A stretch of 64,000 bases of DNA from Streptomyces griseus subsp. griseus (GCF_003610995.1 NZ_CP032543.1:3596001-3660000), one strand, 5' to 3'; shown: positions 45,828-55,005, counted from the stretch's first letter. Numbers and translations: made by a program. The notes: a model not told the origin generated them from the letters alone.

Positions 45828-47122
45828 CACAGCTCTCCGAACGTCAGGGTCTCGACCCACTTGGTGTTCAGCACCCCGGGGGCGGCGGGGACGATGATCC
45901 GGGCCGGGTAGCCGTGGTCGGGCGACAACGGGGCGCCGTTGACCTCCAGCGCGAGCAGCGAGCGCCCGTCGCGGACCTGGTTGTCGCGCAGTGCGGCCTT
46001 GCGGAAGGAGCCGCTGCGCTGGAACGACTCCACGAACACGTCCGGCGGATCGTCCGGGTACCCGGCGAGCGCCGCCAGGTCCGACAGCCGCACCCCCCGC
46101 CAGAGCTGGTCCGAGGTCGACCAGCCCTCCACACAGGCGATCGGGAGTGCCGCGCTGTGCTGCTCCATCGCCAGCAGATCGTCCCGGGAGAAACGGAGTT
46201 CACCAGCAGGCCCCCGCACCGTCAGCCGCCAGCGCTCGCCGGTGTCGGCGGGGGTGATCCGGACGGCGGCGGCCGTCTTGTTGACCTGGAAGGCGTTCGG
46301 GCCCGGCCCCTGTTCCGTACCGCCACGCGGGGTGAGGAGCGCGAGGCGGCGCAGCGGTCCGTCGAAGCTGCGCCCGGCGGAGGTGACCAGCAGGAGCAGG
46401 GACCCCGCCCCCACCACGGCGAGCGCGCCGCGCCGGGAGACGGTCGCGGGCAGCGGGTCGGGGGCGGCGAGGGTGTCCGGCTCCCCGCGCGGGAGGCCGC
46501 CGCGCAACACCCGTACGGCCTGCGGCAGCTTCAGCGCCACATGGGTGACGAATCCGGCGAGGAAGACCCACGCCCCGTAGAAGTGCAGGGTGTAGAAGGA
46601 CCCCGGGAAGAGGTAGTCCAGCTGGATGTTGAGCAGCCCGGTGATGAGCTCGAACAGCGCCCCGCCCACGAGCAGCAGCAGCGAGAGCCGTTCCAGCGCG
46701 TGCCCCACCGACCGGGCGGGGGGCAGCGCGAAGAGACGCGGGATCACCGACCAGAGCTTCGCCAGCAGCACGGGGACGAGCACGATGCCGACCGTGGTGT
46801 GCAGCCCCTGGGTGAGCCGGTAGAGCCAGTGCGGACCGGTGGGCCAGGCGAACAGGTAGAAGCCGAGCCACCCCTTGCCGGGCGTCTTGTCGTTGACCGG
46901 GTCCAGGTCGGGGTTGTACGCGGCGTACGAGAGCAGGCCGGTGACGAACACCAGGGTGAGCCCGGCGAGCAGAATGACGCCGAGCACGGCGGTGAAGCGC
47001 GCTCCGCGCACCGGGCTGCGCCAGAAGCCGGGATCGGCGGGCGTGCGCAGGGCGGTGAGGCGCGCGGGGAGGCGGGCGGTCGGGCGGGCGGGGAGGGTGG
47101 AGGTCCGGCGGCGTTCGGGCAT
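45827..47122 (-). CDS. membrane-bound molybdopterin oxidoreductase (sulfite oxidase fold)
   Basis: 431 residues. Five or so N-terminal helices resemble a cytochrome b-like anchor with histidines, and the C-terminal half is a sulfite-oxidase/YedY-type domain. FSRDDLLAMEQHSAALPIAC, then VEGWSTSDQLWRGVRL, gives Cys330 as the molybdenum ligand, and HGYPARIIVPAAPGVLNTKW is the typical last motif. It should reduce or oxidise a small substrate with membrane electron flow. The TAGCGT box six bases before the ATG suggests a leaderless mRNA. Molybdate uptake genes lie 23 kb upstream. Confidence 0.88.
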   Translation of the reverse strand: MPERRRTSTLPARPTARLPARLTALRTPADPGFWRSPVRGARFTAVLGVILLAGLTLVFVTGLLSYAAYNPDLDPVNDKTPGKGWLGFYLFAWPTGPHWLYRLTQGLHTTVGIVLVPVLLAKLWSVIPRLFALPPARSVGHALERLSLLLLVGGALFELITGLLNIQLDYLFPGSFYTLHFYGAWVFLAGFVTHVALKLPQAVRVLRGGLPRGEPDTLAAPDPLPATVSRRGALAVVGAGSLLLLVTSAGRSFDGPLRRLALLTPRGGTEQGPGPNAFQVNKTAAAVRITPADTGERWRLTVRGPAGELRFSRDDLLAMEQHSAALPIACVEGWSTSDQLWRGVRLSDLAALAGYPDDPPDVFVESFQRSGSFRKAALRDNQVRDGRSLLALEVNGAPLSPDHGYPARIIVPAAPGVLNTKWVETLTFGEL

Positions 47123-47368
47123 GGCCCGACGCTAGGCCGACGACACCGTCAAAAGGTGGTTACGACTCCTGACGAAAGTCTGACATCGGGGCCCGCCGGG
47201 CCCGGGTGGCGGCTTCCCGAGCCTCGGTGACGGACCGCCGGACCGCCGTGACGGCCGGCCGGAACCCGGTGGCGGCCTACCGTCCGATCGTGCGGCAGGA
47301 TCTGACGGTTCGGTGACGCGGCCCCGCCGTACCGCCGGAACGCGCTCCGGCGTGCATAGCGTGCCAGC

Positions 47369-48808
47369 GTGAAGACCGAACACACCCCCCGTACGGAAGC
47401 CCCGGAGGACACGGGGCCGGACGGCCCGGACCCGCGGACGGCCGAGCCCCGGAACGACGACCGCCGACGCGCCCACCGGCACGACCTGATCGCCGCCGGA
47501 GCGGGGGTCGTGCTCGTCACCGCCGCGATCCTCGTCGGCCACGCCATCCAGAACCGGACCGGCAGCCTCCGCGCCCAGTGGCCACCCCTCCTCGCCTCCT
47601 GGGACCCCCACCTCGGCCCCGGCACCCCCGCCGCGCTGACCATGGCCGTGCTGGTGATCGCGTACGGCCCGCCGCTCGCCGCCCGGCTGCCGTGGCGCGG
47701 TCTCCTCGCGGCGGCCTGGGCCGGGTCGACGGTCTGGGTCTTCTCGATGGCGCTGATCGACGGCTGGTACCGGGGCGTCGCCAAGCGCCTCACCACCAAG
47801 CACGAGTACCTGCGGGTCATCGACCGCTTCGACGACATCCCCGCCACCCTGCGCGACTTCACGAACCACATCGTGATCGGTGAGCCCGGCAACTGGCCCG
47901 CCCATGTCGCCGGCCACCCGCCGGGCGCGACGCTGACCTTCGTCTGGCTGGACCGGATCGGGCTCGGCGGGGGCGCCTGGGCCGCCGTCTGGTGTGTCGT
48001 CGTGGGCAGTTCGGCGGTGCTGGCCGCCCTGATCACGGTGCGCGTCCTGGCCGACGAGCAGCTGGCCCGGCGTGCGGCGCCCTTCCTCGTCCTCGCCCCG
48101 GCGGCCGTCTGGGCGGGCGTCTCGGCCGACGGGTACTTCGCCGCCGTCGCCGCCTGGTCGGTGGCGCTGCTGGCGCTGGCCGCGACGCGCCGGGTCCGCC
48201 TCCCGGCCGTCGCGGCGGTGGGCGGGGGCCTGCTGTTCGGGTGGACCTGCTACCTCAGTTACGGGCTGGGGCTCATGGCGGCCGTGCTGCTCGTGGTTCT
48301 GGTGCTCGCCCGGACGGCCCGCCCCGTGGTCCCGTTCCTGCTGGGCGCGCTGGTGGTCCCGGCCGCCTTCACCCTGGCCGGGTTCAACTGGTGGACCGCG
48401 TACCACCTGCTGGTGGAGCGCTACTACCAGGGCGCGGGGGGCGTGCGCCCGTACGCGTACTGGGTCTGGGCCAACCTCGCCTGCGCCGTCCTCGCGGCGG
48501 GCCTGGCGGCGGTCGCCGGAGTGCGCCGGAGCGCGTCGGACGCCCCCGGGGCCGTACGGACCCTTCGTACGGGCACAACGGCTCCCGCCCAGCGGCTGGC
48601 CCTGCTCGTCCTGGCGGCGCTGGTGGCGCTGCTCGCCGCCGACCTCTCCGGGATGAGCAAGGCGGAGACCGAGCGCATCTGGCAGCCGTTCCTGCTCTGG
48701 CTGCTGCCCGCCGCCGCCCTGCTGCCGGCCCGGACGGCCCGGTACTGGCTGGTCGCGTCGGTGGTCCCGGCGCTGCTGATCAACCACCTGCTCTGGACGG
48801 GGTGGTGA
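47369..48808 (+). CDS. polytopic membrane protein, mannosyltransferase-like
   Basis: 479 residues with about 12 membrane helices. GNWPAHVAGHPPGATLTFVW resembles the loop of GT-C glycosyltransferases, and WKxYDL-like acid residues precede it (FDDIPATLRDF). It should use a polyprenyl-linked sugar, but the substrate is unknown. GTG start after a TAGCGT box (47357-47362), so probably leaderless. It is divergent from the molybdoenzyme. Confidence 0.75.
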   Translation: MKTEHTPRTEAPEDTGPDGPDPRTAEPRNDDRRRAHRHDLIAAGAGVVLVTAAILVGHAIQNRTGSLRAQWPPLLASWDPHLGPGTPAALTMAVLVIAYGPPLAARLPWRGLLAAAWAGSTVWVFSMALIDGWYRGVAKRLTTKHEYLRVIDRFDDIPATLRDFTNHIVIGEPGNWPAHVAGHPPGATLTFVWLDRIGLGGGAWAAVWCVVVGSSAVLAALITVRVLADEQLARRAAPFLVLAPAAVWAGVSADGYFAAVAAWSVALLALAATRRVRLPAVAAVGGGLLFGWTCYLSYGLGLMAAVLLVVLVLARTARPVVPFLLGALVVPAAFTLAGFNWWTAYHLLVERYYQGAGGVRPYAYWVWANLACAVLAAGLAAVAGVRRSASDAPGAVRTLRTGTTAPAQRLALLVLAALVALLAADLSGMSKAETERIWQPFLLWLLPAAALLPARTARYWLVASVVPALLINHLLWTGW

Positions 48809-48819
48809 ACGGCCGGTCG

Positions 48820-48920
48820 CGGGGGCAGGTCCGTTTGCGGGGGCGGGCCCGTTCACGCGGGGGGGGGCGGGCCCGTCGGTGAAGGCGGGCCCGGCTGCGG
48901 GCGGGTCCGTTTGCGGGCGC
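48820..48920 (+). repeat. G-rich degenerate repeat tract
   Basis: GGTCCGTTTGCGGG appears at 48828 and 48903, with several GGGCGGGCCCG units and a G9 run between. No gene fits. The tract could fold into G-quadruplexes on one strand. Confidence 0.6.
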
Positions 48921-48991
48921 CGGGCGGAGCCGGTTACGTGGAACGGGCGAGTCCGGAACACCCCGCACCGCACCCCGTGGAGGTATCTCCG

Positions 48992-49243
48992 ATGGCGAAG
49001 AAGAACCGCTCCGCACCCGCCAAGGGCCTGCGCGCCAGCAAGGCGGGGCTCGCGCTCAGCCTCGGCAGCAGCGCACTCGCCGTCCTCCGGGCCTCCAAGC
49101 AGGTGCGCCGGGCCAACCGGGCGCACGACAAGCTGAACACCGCCGACGCGGTGGCCGGGATGCTGCCGCTGATCACCTCGGCCGCCCTGATCCTGCGGCA
49201 GCTGCGTAACCGGAAGCGGGAGAACGAGCCCGAGACGGCGTGA
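48992..49243 (+). CDS. small basic protein of unknown function
   Basis: 83 residues. MAKKNRSAPAKGLRASKAGL and ALSLGSSALAVLRASKQVRR are basic and helical, followed by a hydrophobic segment VAGMLPLITSAALILRQLR that may be a membrane helix. GGAGGT lies before the ATG. No family recognised. It is convergent with the phosphatase gene. Confidence 0.7.
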   Translation: MAKKNRSAPAKGLRASKAGLALSLGSSALAVLRASKQVRRANRAHDKLNTADAVAGMLPLITSAALILRQLRNRKRENEPETA

Positions 49244-49362
49244 GCGCCGGGCAGCAGCCGTACGCCCGGCAGCCGCCCCGCACGTCCGGCACCACCCCCG
49301 CACGCCGAGCACCACCAGCCACCCCAGGCGTCACCCGTACGGCGCAGAGCGCGCGCCCCACG

Positions 49363-49400
49363 CGGAGGCCCGGCCCCCTCACGTCGGGTCGGGCCTCCGC
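49363..49400. terminator. hairpin between the small gene and the phosphatase gene
   Basis: GCGGAGGCCCG and CGGGCCTCCGC form an 11-bp stem around a 16-base loop. It overlaps the last codons of the phosphatase gene and could end both convergent transcripts. Confidence 0.65.
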
Positions 49401-51076
49401 AGCACCGGCGGCCCCTCCCGAATCCGGGAGGCCAGCACCGCGATGTCGTCCTCCGCGTCCCCGCCGAACCGGTCCAGGACCTGGTCCAGCAGCGTTTCGA
49501 GGCTTCCGCCGGCCGGCAGGGTCAGCGAGGCCAGCCGCGCCACGGAGACGTCGATGTCCTCGCCCCGCCGCTCCACCAGGCCGTCGGTGTACATGAACAG
49601 CACCGTCCCCGGCCCGCACGGCACGGTGGTGGTCCGGTAGCCCCCGAAGCCGGTGCCGAGCGGCGGCCCCGACTCCACGGAGACGATGTGCGCCCGGGAC
49701 GCGCCCGGGTCGATGAAGACCGGCGGCAGGTGGCCCGCGCTGGCCACCTCGCACACCCCGCCGAACCGGTCCACCACGGCGAGCAGACAGGTCGCCGCCC
49801 GGTCCAGGCCCGACCGCTCGACCATCTCGTCCAGCCGCTCCAGGATCTGGTGCGGCGGCAGGTCCTCGGCGGCCAGGAGCCGCAGCAGCGAGCGGTAGTG
49901 GCTCATCGCCACGGCCGCCTCCACCCCGTGGCCCATCACATCGCCCATCGCCTTGAGGTGGCGGCCGTCCTGGAGCGGTACGACGTCGAACCAGTCGCCG
50001 CCCACCAGGACGCCGCGCTCCGCCGGCAGGTAGCGGGTGGCGATCTCGACGTGCGGGTGCGGGCCGCGGGGCTCGGCGAGCAGGGAGCCCTGGAGCTCGC
50101 GGGCGATGCTGTGCTCGCGGTCGTAGCGGCGGGCGTGGTCGAGGTCGACGGCGGCCCGGCCGGCGAGCTCCCGGGCGACGACCACGTCCTGGTCGCTGAA
50201 GGCGGGCGAACCCTGCGCCCGCACCAGGCTGAGCGAGCCGATCTGACGGCCCCGGGCGTTGAGCGGGACGACGAGCGCCTGGCGCAGCCCGAGGGCCTGC
50301 GAGGCGGCGATCCGGTCCGAGGTGAAGGCGGAGCGGCCGCGCTGATGGTCCTCCCAGTCGTCGAGGACCGACTCGTTCTCGGCGAGGCAGCGGGTGACCG
50401 CGGAGTCCGCCGCGAAGTCGACGTACTCCCCCGGGTGTCCGAACCGCTGCACCTGCTCGTCCAGCGGCCCCTCGCCCCGCAGCGCGGCCCGCCGCAGCCG
50501 CAGGACACCGGGCTCGGGGCGGCGTACGGGGTGGCCCACCTCGGGCGGGAAGACGTCGACGGCCGCCACGTCGGCGAAGGCGGGCACCACGAACTCGGCC
50601 AGCTCCCGGCAGGTGGTGTCCATGTCGAGGGTGGTGCCGATCCGGACGGCGGCCGTGGAGAGCAGCGCCACATGGCCCCGGGCCTCTTCCAGCTCCGCCC
50701 GCTGCCGGGCGACGTCGCTGATCTCGACGACGATCACCATCAGCCCGCAGACGGCGCCGCCTGTCTCCAGCCGGTGGTAGGTGGCGCGCCAGAACCGGGG
50801 TTCGGCGGAGGAGGCGGCCCAGGTCCGGCCGGTGATGGTCTGCTCGCGGGGTTCGCCGTCCCGCAGGACGCCGCGCAGGACGGCGGCCTGGCCGCGGAGT
50901 TCGGGGAGCACCTCGGGGAAGGTGTGGCCGAGGTGGGCGCCGGCGCGGAGGCCGTTGAGCCGTTCGAGCGCGGGGTTGACGTAGGTGTAGCGGAGGTCCG
51001 CGTCGAGTACGGCGACTCCGGCGGGGTTGCCGTCCAGCAGGGCGGCCACGGTCGCGGGGTCGAAGGACGACGGCAT
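49379..51076 (-). CDS. PAS-GAF-PP2C (SpoIIE-type) phosphatase
   Basis: 565 residues from ATG 51076. A TTG at 51109 with a GGAGGAG site eight bases upstream may be the true start. The PAS domain (VAVLDADLRYTYVNPALERL) is followed by a GAF domain (TLDMDTTCRELAEFVVPAFA) and the SpoIIE/PP2C domain (VGGDWFDVVPLQDGRHLKAM, GDVMGHGVEAAVAM, FMYTDGLVERRGE). The metal-binding aspartates are in GGDWFDV, GDVMGHG and YTDGL. It should dephosphorylate an anti-anti-sigma protein in response to a small ligand. Streptomyces carries many such genes. Confidence 0.9.
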   Translation of the reverse strand: MPSSFDPATVAALLDGNPAGVAVLDADLRYTYVNPALERLNGLRAGAHLGHTFPEVLPELRGQAAVLRGVLRDGEPREQTITGRTWAASSAEPRFWRATYHRLETGGAVCGLMVIVVEISDVARQRAELEEARGHVALLSTAAVRIGTTLDMDTTCRELAEFVVPAFADVAAVDVFPPEVGHPVRRPEPGVLRLRRAALRGEGPLDEQVQRFGHPGEYVDFAADSAVTRCLAENESVLDDWEDHQRGRSAFTSDRIAASQALGLRQALVVPLNARGRQIGSLSLVRAQGSPAFSDQDVVVARELAGRAAVDLDHARRYDREHSIARELQGSLLAEPRGPHPHVEIATRYLPAERGVLVGGDWFDVVPLQDGRHLKAMGDVMGHGVEAAVAMSHYRSLLRLLAAEDLPPHQILERLDEMVERSGLDRAATCLLAVVDRFGGVCEVASAGHLPPVFIDPGASRAHIVSVESGPPLGTGFGGYRTTTVPCGPGTVLFMYTDGLVERRGEDIDVSVARLASLTLPAGGSLETLLDQVLDRFGGDAEDDIAVLASRIREGPPVLRRPDPT

Positions 51077-51195
51077 ACCGTCGCCGCACGCTTCGGCTTC
51101 GCCCTGCAAGGGGTTCTCCTCCGCCGTAGATCCGGCCTCCGGACCTCCATCGTGGGCGGCGGCCCCCGGCACCGCATCCGCAGCGCGACCGGGGA

Positions 51196-51330
51196 CGTAC
51201 GTGCGTGTGGGCGGCGGGGGCGTGCATGCATACGTGCGTACGCGGGCGTGCATGGGTTTACGGCCGTTCGCGGGCTTATCGGCGTACGGCCGGCTCATGG
51301 GCGTACGCGGGCTGAGCGGGCGCAGGGCCG
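51196..51330. repeat. alternating CGTA/TGCA-rich tract
   Basis: The stretch is full of CGTACG, GTGCGT, TGCATG and GCGTAC, almost perfect purine-pyrimidine alternation. No gene. It is prone to Z-DNA and hairpins upstream of the phosphatase. Confidence 0.55.
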
Positions 51331-51344
51331 TAAGGCGCCCCGGG

Positions 51345-52094
51345 TCAGGAACTCGGCAGGAGTCCGGCCGGCCCCCGCGCGGCGCGCAGCCGGTCCAGGT
51401 CGAGGGTGCCTTCCGTGGGCTCGGCGGTGCGCGGCAGGCCGAGGGCGGCGGTGACGGGCTCCGGCAGACTGCCGGTACCCAGCAACCCGGTGACCAGCTC
51501 GGTGGTGAGCCGGTGCCAGGCCGGGGCGCGGCGGATCATGGCGTGGTCGCCGCCCCGGACGGTGACCATGCAGGTGCGGGCGCCGGCGCGGCGGGCCCGG
51601 GCGGTGAGGGACTGGGTGGCCTGGGGGCTGGTGATCCGGTCCCGGCTGCTGTGTACGAGGACGACGTCACGGCCCGCGAGCTGGGTCACCGGGTCGCCCG
51701 GCGGGCACCAGGGGGCGAGGCCGACGACGCCGCGTACGAGGGGGTGCCCGGCGGCGCGCAGGGCGGCCCGGGCCCCCATGGAGTGGCCGAGGAGGACCAC
51801 CGGCACGTCGTCCCCGGCCTCCTCGCCGAGGGCGTCCAGCGCGGCCAGGGCGTCGTGGAGGGCGTCGGCGCGGGGCCCGTTCCAGCCTCGGTGGGCGTAA
51901 CGCACCTGCCGTACGAGGACCTCCGTACCGTCACCGTCGGCGCGGGACGCGCGGGTGGCCCGGCGCAGGGCGTGGACGAAGGGGCGCATACGGACGCCGG
52001 GGAGGTTGAGGGGGCCCCAGGGCGGCGGCTCCGTCCCGTTCTCGTGGCCCCCGTGCAGGACGAGAACCGCAGCCGACGGCGGTCGTTGGGCCAC
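51345..52094 (-). CDS. alpha/beta hydrolase
   Basis: 249 residues from GTG 52094, with GGAGGT close upstream. VLVLHGGHENGTEPPP holds the oxyanion loop and VVLLGHSMGARAALRAAG the nucleophile serine (GHSMG). VHSSRDRITSPQAT supplies the aspartate and GGDHAMIR the histidine. It should hydrolyse an ester or similar bond; the substrate is unknown. Divergent from the peroxiredoxin gene. Confidence 0.87.
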   Translation of the reverse strand: MAQRPPSAAVLVLHGGHENGTEPPPWGPLNLPGVRMRPFVHALRRATRASRADGDGTEVLVRQVRYAHRGWNGPRADALHDALAALDALGEEAGDDVPVVLLGHSMGARAALRAAGHPLVRGVVGLAPWCPPGDPVTQLAGRDVVLVHSSRDRITSPQATQSLTARARRAGARTCMVTVRGGDHAMIRRAPAWHRLTTELVTGLLGTGSLPEPVTAALGLPRTAEPTEGTLDLDRLRAARGPAGLLPSS

Positions 52095-52262
52095 ACGTAC
52101 CTCCAGATCCGGGTGCGGGCGCCGGTGGTCCCGCTCCCTGCGTATTCGGTGCGGACCCGGTTCCGGATTGGGCCGAACGTGTCAACGGGCGGAAAGTGCC
52201 GTTCACTGTACGGGCACACCCCCATCCATGTACGTACCACGAACGCATATGAAGGAGTCGTC

Positions 52263-52763
52263 ATGGCAGCAGGACCTCCCCTCGGCACCCCGGCACCGGA
52301 CTTCACGCTCCCGGGCGGTGTCCTGTCCGGCCCGTCCGTGCCCGGGGACACCTTCGAACGCGGCGACTACACGCTCTCCGCCGCCCGGGGCCGGGCCGTG
52401 GTGCTGGCCTTCTACCCTGGGGACAACACCAGCGTCTGCACGAAGCAGCTCTGCTCGTACTCCTCGGGCATGGAGACCTTCGAGGGGCTCGACGCGGAGG
52501 TCTGGGGAATCAGTCCACAGGGTGTGGACAGCCACGAGTCGTTCGCCCGCACCTACGGACTCCGCATGCCGCTGCTGGCCGACGAGGGCCGCGAGATCGC
52601 CAAGGCGTACGGGGTCGCCGCCCCCGGTATCGGCGTACGGCGGGCGGTCTTCCTCATCGGCCCGGACGGCGTCCTGCGCTGGAAGCACGTCGCCCTGCTG
52701 GGCGCCACCTTCCAGTCCCTCTCCACCCTTGCCGATCAGCTGTCCGGCATCAAAACCGCGTAA
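52263..52763 (+). CDS. peroxiredoxin, BCP/PrxQ type
   Basis: 166 residues. LAFYPGDNTSVCTKQLCSYS has the peroxidatic Cys59 and a resolving Cys64 four residues later, the CP-x4-CR pattern of PrxQ/BCP. It reduces peroxides with electrons from thioredoxin. The insert after PDFTLPGGV is longer than usual. AAGGAG lies before the ATG. It ends next to a palindromic motif before the NfeD gene. Confidence 0.92.
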   Translation: MAAGPPLGTPAPDFTLPGGVLSGPSVPGDTFERGDYTLSAARGRAVVLAFYPGDNTSVCTKQLCSYSSGMETFEGLDAEVWGISPQGVDSHESFARTYGLRMPLLADEGREIAKAYGVAAPGIGVRRAVFLIGPDGVLRWKHVALLGATFQSLSTLADQLSGIKTA

Positions 52764-52782
52764 AGATTGCCGGGATCCGGCA
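52758..52782. promoter_or_regulatory. motif GCGTAAAGATTGCCGG plus palindrome, copy A
   Basis: GCGTAAAGATTGCCGG is followed by GATCCGGCA, so TGCCGG-GAT-CCGGCA is an inverted repeat. The first 16 bases recur exactly at 63031-63046. It overlaps the end of the peroxiredoxin gene and lies about 90 bases before the NfeD-like start. Confidence 0.7.
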
Positions 52783-52868
52783 GTGTCACGAACCGGCCAC
52801 CTATGGGACCATCTAGCCAGTTCGACGGAAATATCGCGGGGGAAGCCGAGAAACAGGGGAGTGATCGC

Positions 52869-53378
52869 GTGACCTTCTTTCTCGGTCTCGGCATTGCGGG
52901 AATCGCCCTGCTGGCCCTTTCACTCATCTTCGGCGGCGTCCTCGAAGGGATGCTCGACGGCGTACTCGACGGGCTCTTCGACGGACTGCTCTCACTCCCG
53001 GTGATCGCCGGCTTCATCTCGATGCTCGGTTTCGGCGGGGCGGTCGTGCTCGGCACCACGGGTGCCGGGCCGTTCGTGGCCACCGTCGTCGGCGTCGCGG
53101 CCGGTGTCGTCGCCGGCTGGCTGACCTGGAAGTTCAGCAAGGCCCTGATGCGGGACCAGACCTCCTCCACGCCACGCGGCGGCGACCTCGTCGGCACGTC
53201 CGGGATGGTCGTGACGGCCATCCCGGCCGAGGGCTACGGCGAGGTGATGCTGCGGCTGGCGGGCCAGCCCGTCAAGTACGCGGCCAAGTCCCCGACGCCG
53301 GTCGTCCGGGGCACCGAGGTCTGGGTGGAGGCGGAGCTGTCGACCACGTCGGTCGCTGTCCGCCCCGTGGAGCGCTGA
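52869..53378 (+). CDS. NfeD-like membrane protein
   Basis: 169 residues from GTG 52869, with GGGGAG eight bases upstream. Helices at LGLGIAGIALLALSLIFGGV and VIAGFISMLGFGGAVVLG, then a small OB-like C-terminal domain (LVGTSGMVVTAIPAEGYGEV). It matches the short NfeD type that works with flotillins in membrane microdomains. The flotillin gene follows 175 bases downstream. Confidence 0.85.
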   Translation: MTFFLGLGIAGIALLALSLIFGGVLEGMLDGVLDGLFDGLLSLPVIAGFISMLGFGGAVVLGTTGAGPFVATVVGVAAGVVAGWLTWKFSKALMRDQTSSTPRGGDLVGTSGMVVTAIPAEGYGEVMLRLAGQPVKYAAKSPTPVVRGTEVWVEAELSTTSVAVRPVER

Positions 53379-53441
53379 CCACGCGAACGGGCACCGCTCT
53401 CCCCGCCACGGTGACCTGAGACCCACACCCCCTTCATCCTC

Positions 53442-53485
53442 CTCCACTCACTTACTCACTCGTACTCACTTACTTACTCACCCGC
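53442..53485 (+). repeat. ACTCACTT-type short repeats before the flotillin gene
   Basis: CACTCACTTACTCACTCGTA is followed by further ACTCACTTACTT units up to 53481. The tract is AT-richer than its surroundings and lies about 70 bases before the flotillin ATG. It may hold part of the promoter. Confidence 0.7.
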
Positions 53486-53553
53486 ACCCCACCAGCACCT
53501 GGCACCACAACAATCTGCCGTCCCCCACCCGGGAGGCAGGGGGGACACCTCAT

Positions 53554-55005
53554 ATGAGTCCAGTAGCACTCGCCGTCATCGGCATCGTCGTACTTCTCGT
53601 CCTGCTCGGCCTGGTCGTCATCACGCGGTACAAGGTCGCGGGGCCCAGCGAGGCCTTCATCATCACCGGCCGGCGCGGCAAGAAGTCGACGGACCCGGTC
53701 ACCGGCCTCACCAGCGTCGACAACAGCGGCCAGAAGGTAGTCGTCGGTGGCGGCGTCTTCGTCGTGCCGTTCGTCCAGCAGAAGTTCACCCTGGACCTCT
53801 CCAGCCGGCACATCCCGATCGCCGTCCGTGGCGCGGTCACCCTGCGCGGCGTGAAGTCGAACCTCGAAGGCGTCGCGATCGTCAAGGTCGGGGGTGGCGA
53901 GGACGCGATCCGCGCCGCCGCCCAGCGCTTCCTCCAGCAGCAGGACGGCATCGTCGGCTTCACCCAGGAAGTGCTCTCCGGAGCGCTCCGCGCGATCGTC
54001 GGCCGGATGTCGGTCGAGGACATCATCCGGGACCGGGCCGCGTTCGCCGGACAGGTCGCCGAGGAGGCCGAGACCAGCCTCTCCGGCCAGGGCCTGATCC
54101 TGGACGCCTTCCAGATCCAGGACATCACCACCGAGGGCTCCTACCTGGAGGACCTCGGCCGTCCCGAGGCCGCCCGCGCCAAGCAGGAGGCGGACATCGC
54201 CGAGGCGATCGCCAAGCGCGCCTCGGAGCAGGCCCGGCTGAAGGCGGCCGAGGAGATCGCCATCGCCGAGCGGACGTACTACCTGAAGCAGGCCGAGATC
54301 AAGGCCGAGACCGAGGCGGCCGCCGCCAAGGCCAACGCCGCCGGTCCGCTCGCCGAGGCGGCCCGCCAGCAGGAAGTGCTCCAGGAGCAGGAGAAGGTCG
54401 CCGAGCGCCAGGCCGCGCTGACCGACCGCGAACTGGACACCAAGGTCCGTAAGCCCGCGGACGCCGCCCGCTACCAGGCGGAGCAGGAGGCGGAGGCCCG
54501 CCGCATCGCCCAGGTCAAGGAGGCCGAGGCGGACGCGGAGCGCTCGCGCCTGACCGGTCAGGGTGAGAAGCTCCACCGTTCGGCACTGGCCGACGCGGTG
54601 CGCATCGAGGGCGAGGCCGAGGCCGCGTCGATCGCAGCCAAGGGTGCGGCCGAGGCCGAGGCCATGCAGAAGAAGGCCGACGCGTTCGCGCAGTACGGCG
54701 ACGCGGCCGTCCTCCAGATGCTGGTCGAGGTCCTCCCCGACGTCGTCGCGAAGGCCTCCGAGCCGCTGAGCGCGATCGACAAGCTGACGGTCATCTCGAC
54801 GGACGGCGCCGGCCAGCTGGCCCGTACGGTCACCGACAACGTCGCGCAGGGCGTGGAGCTGCTCAGCTCCACGACCGGCGTGGACGTGGCCCAGCTGCTC
54901 CAGAACCTCAAGAACCGGACGGGCGCCCCGGCCGACACGTCCTCCTCCGCACCGGAGAAGGGCACCCAGGACAAGAAGAAGGACCGGATCGAGATCACGG
55001 ACTGA
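53554..55005 (+). CDS. flotillin-like SPFH/band 7 protein
   Basis: 483 residues. One N-terminal membrane helix (VALAVIGIVVLLVLLGLVVI), then the SPFH domain (about 25-190: YKVAGPSEAFIITGRRGKK, GGVFVVPFVQQKFTLDLSSR), then a long coiled coil rich in Glu-Ala repeats (215-400) and the C-terminal oligomerisation part. It should organise membrane microdomains together with the NfeD-like partner upstream. A Lys-rich end (DKKKDRIEI) finishes the chain. A terminator follows. Confidence 0.92.
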   Translation: MSPVALAVIGIVVLLVLLGLVVITRYKVAGPSEAFIITGRRGKKSTDPVTGLTSVDNSGQKVVVGGGVFVVPFVQQKFTLDLSSRHIPIAVRGAVTLRGVKSNLEGVAIVKVGGGEDAIRAAAQRFLQQQDGIVGFTQEVLSGALRAIVGRMSVEDIIRDRAAFAGQVAEEAETSLSGQGLILDAFQIQDITTEGSYLEDLGRPEAARAKQEADIAEAIAKRASEQARLKAAEEIAIAERTYYLKQAEIKAETEAAAAKANAAGPLAEAARQQEVLQEQEKVAERQAALTDRELDTKVRKPADAARYQAEQEAEARRIAQVKEAEADAERSRLTGQGEKLHRSALADAVRIEGEAEAASIAAKGAAEAEAMQKKADAFAQYGDAAVLQMLVEVLPDVVAKASEPLSAIDKLTVISTDGAGQLARTVTDNVAQGVELLSSTTGVDVAQLLQNLKNRTGAPADTSSSAPEKGTQDKKKDRIEITD

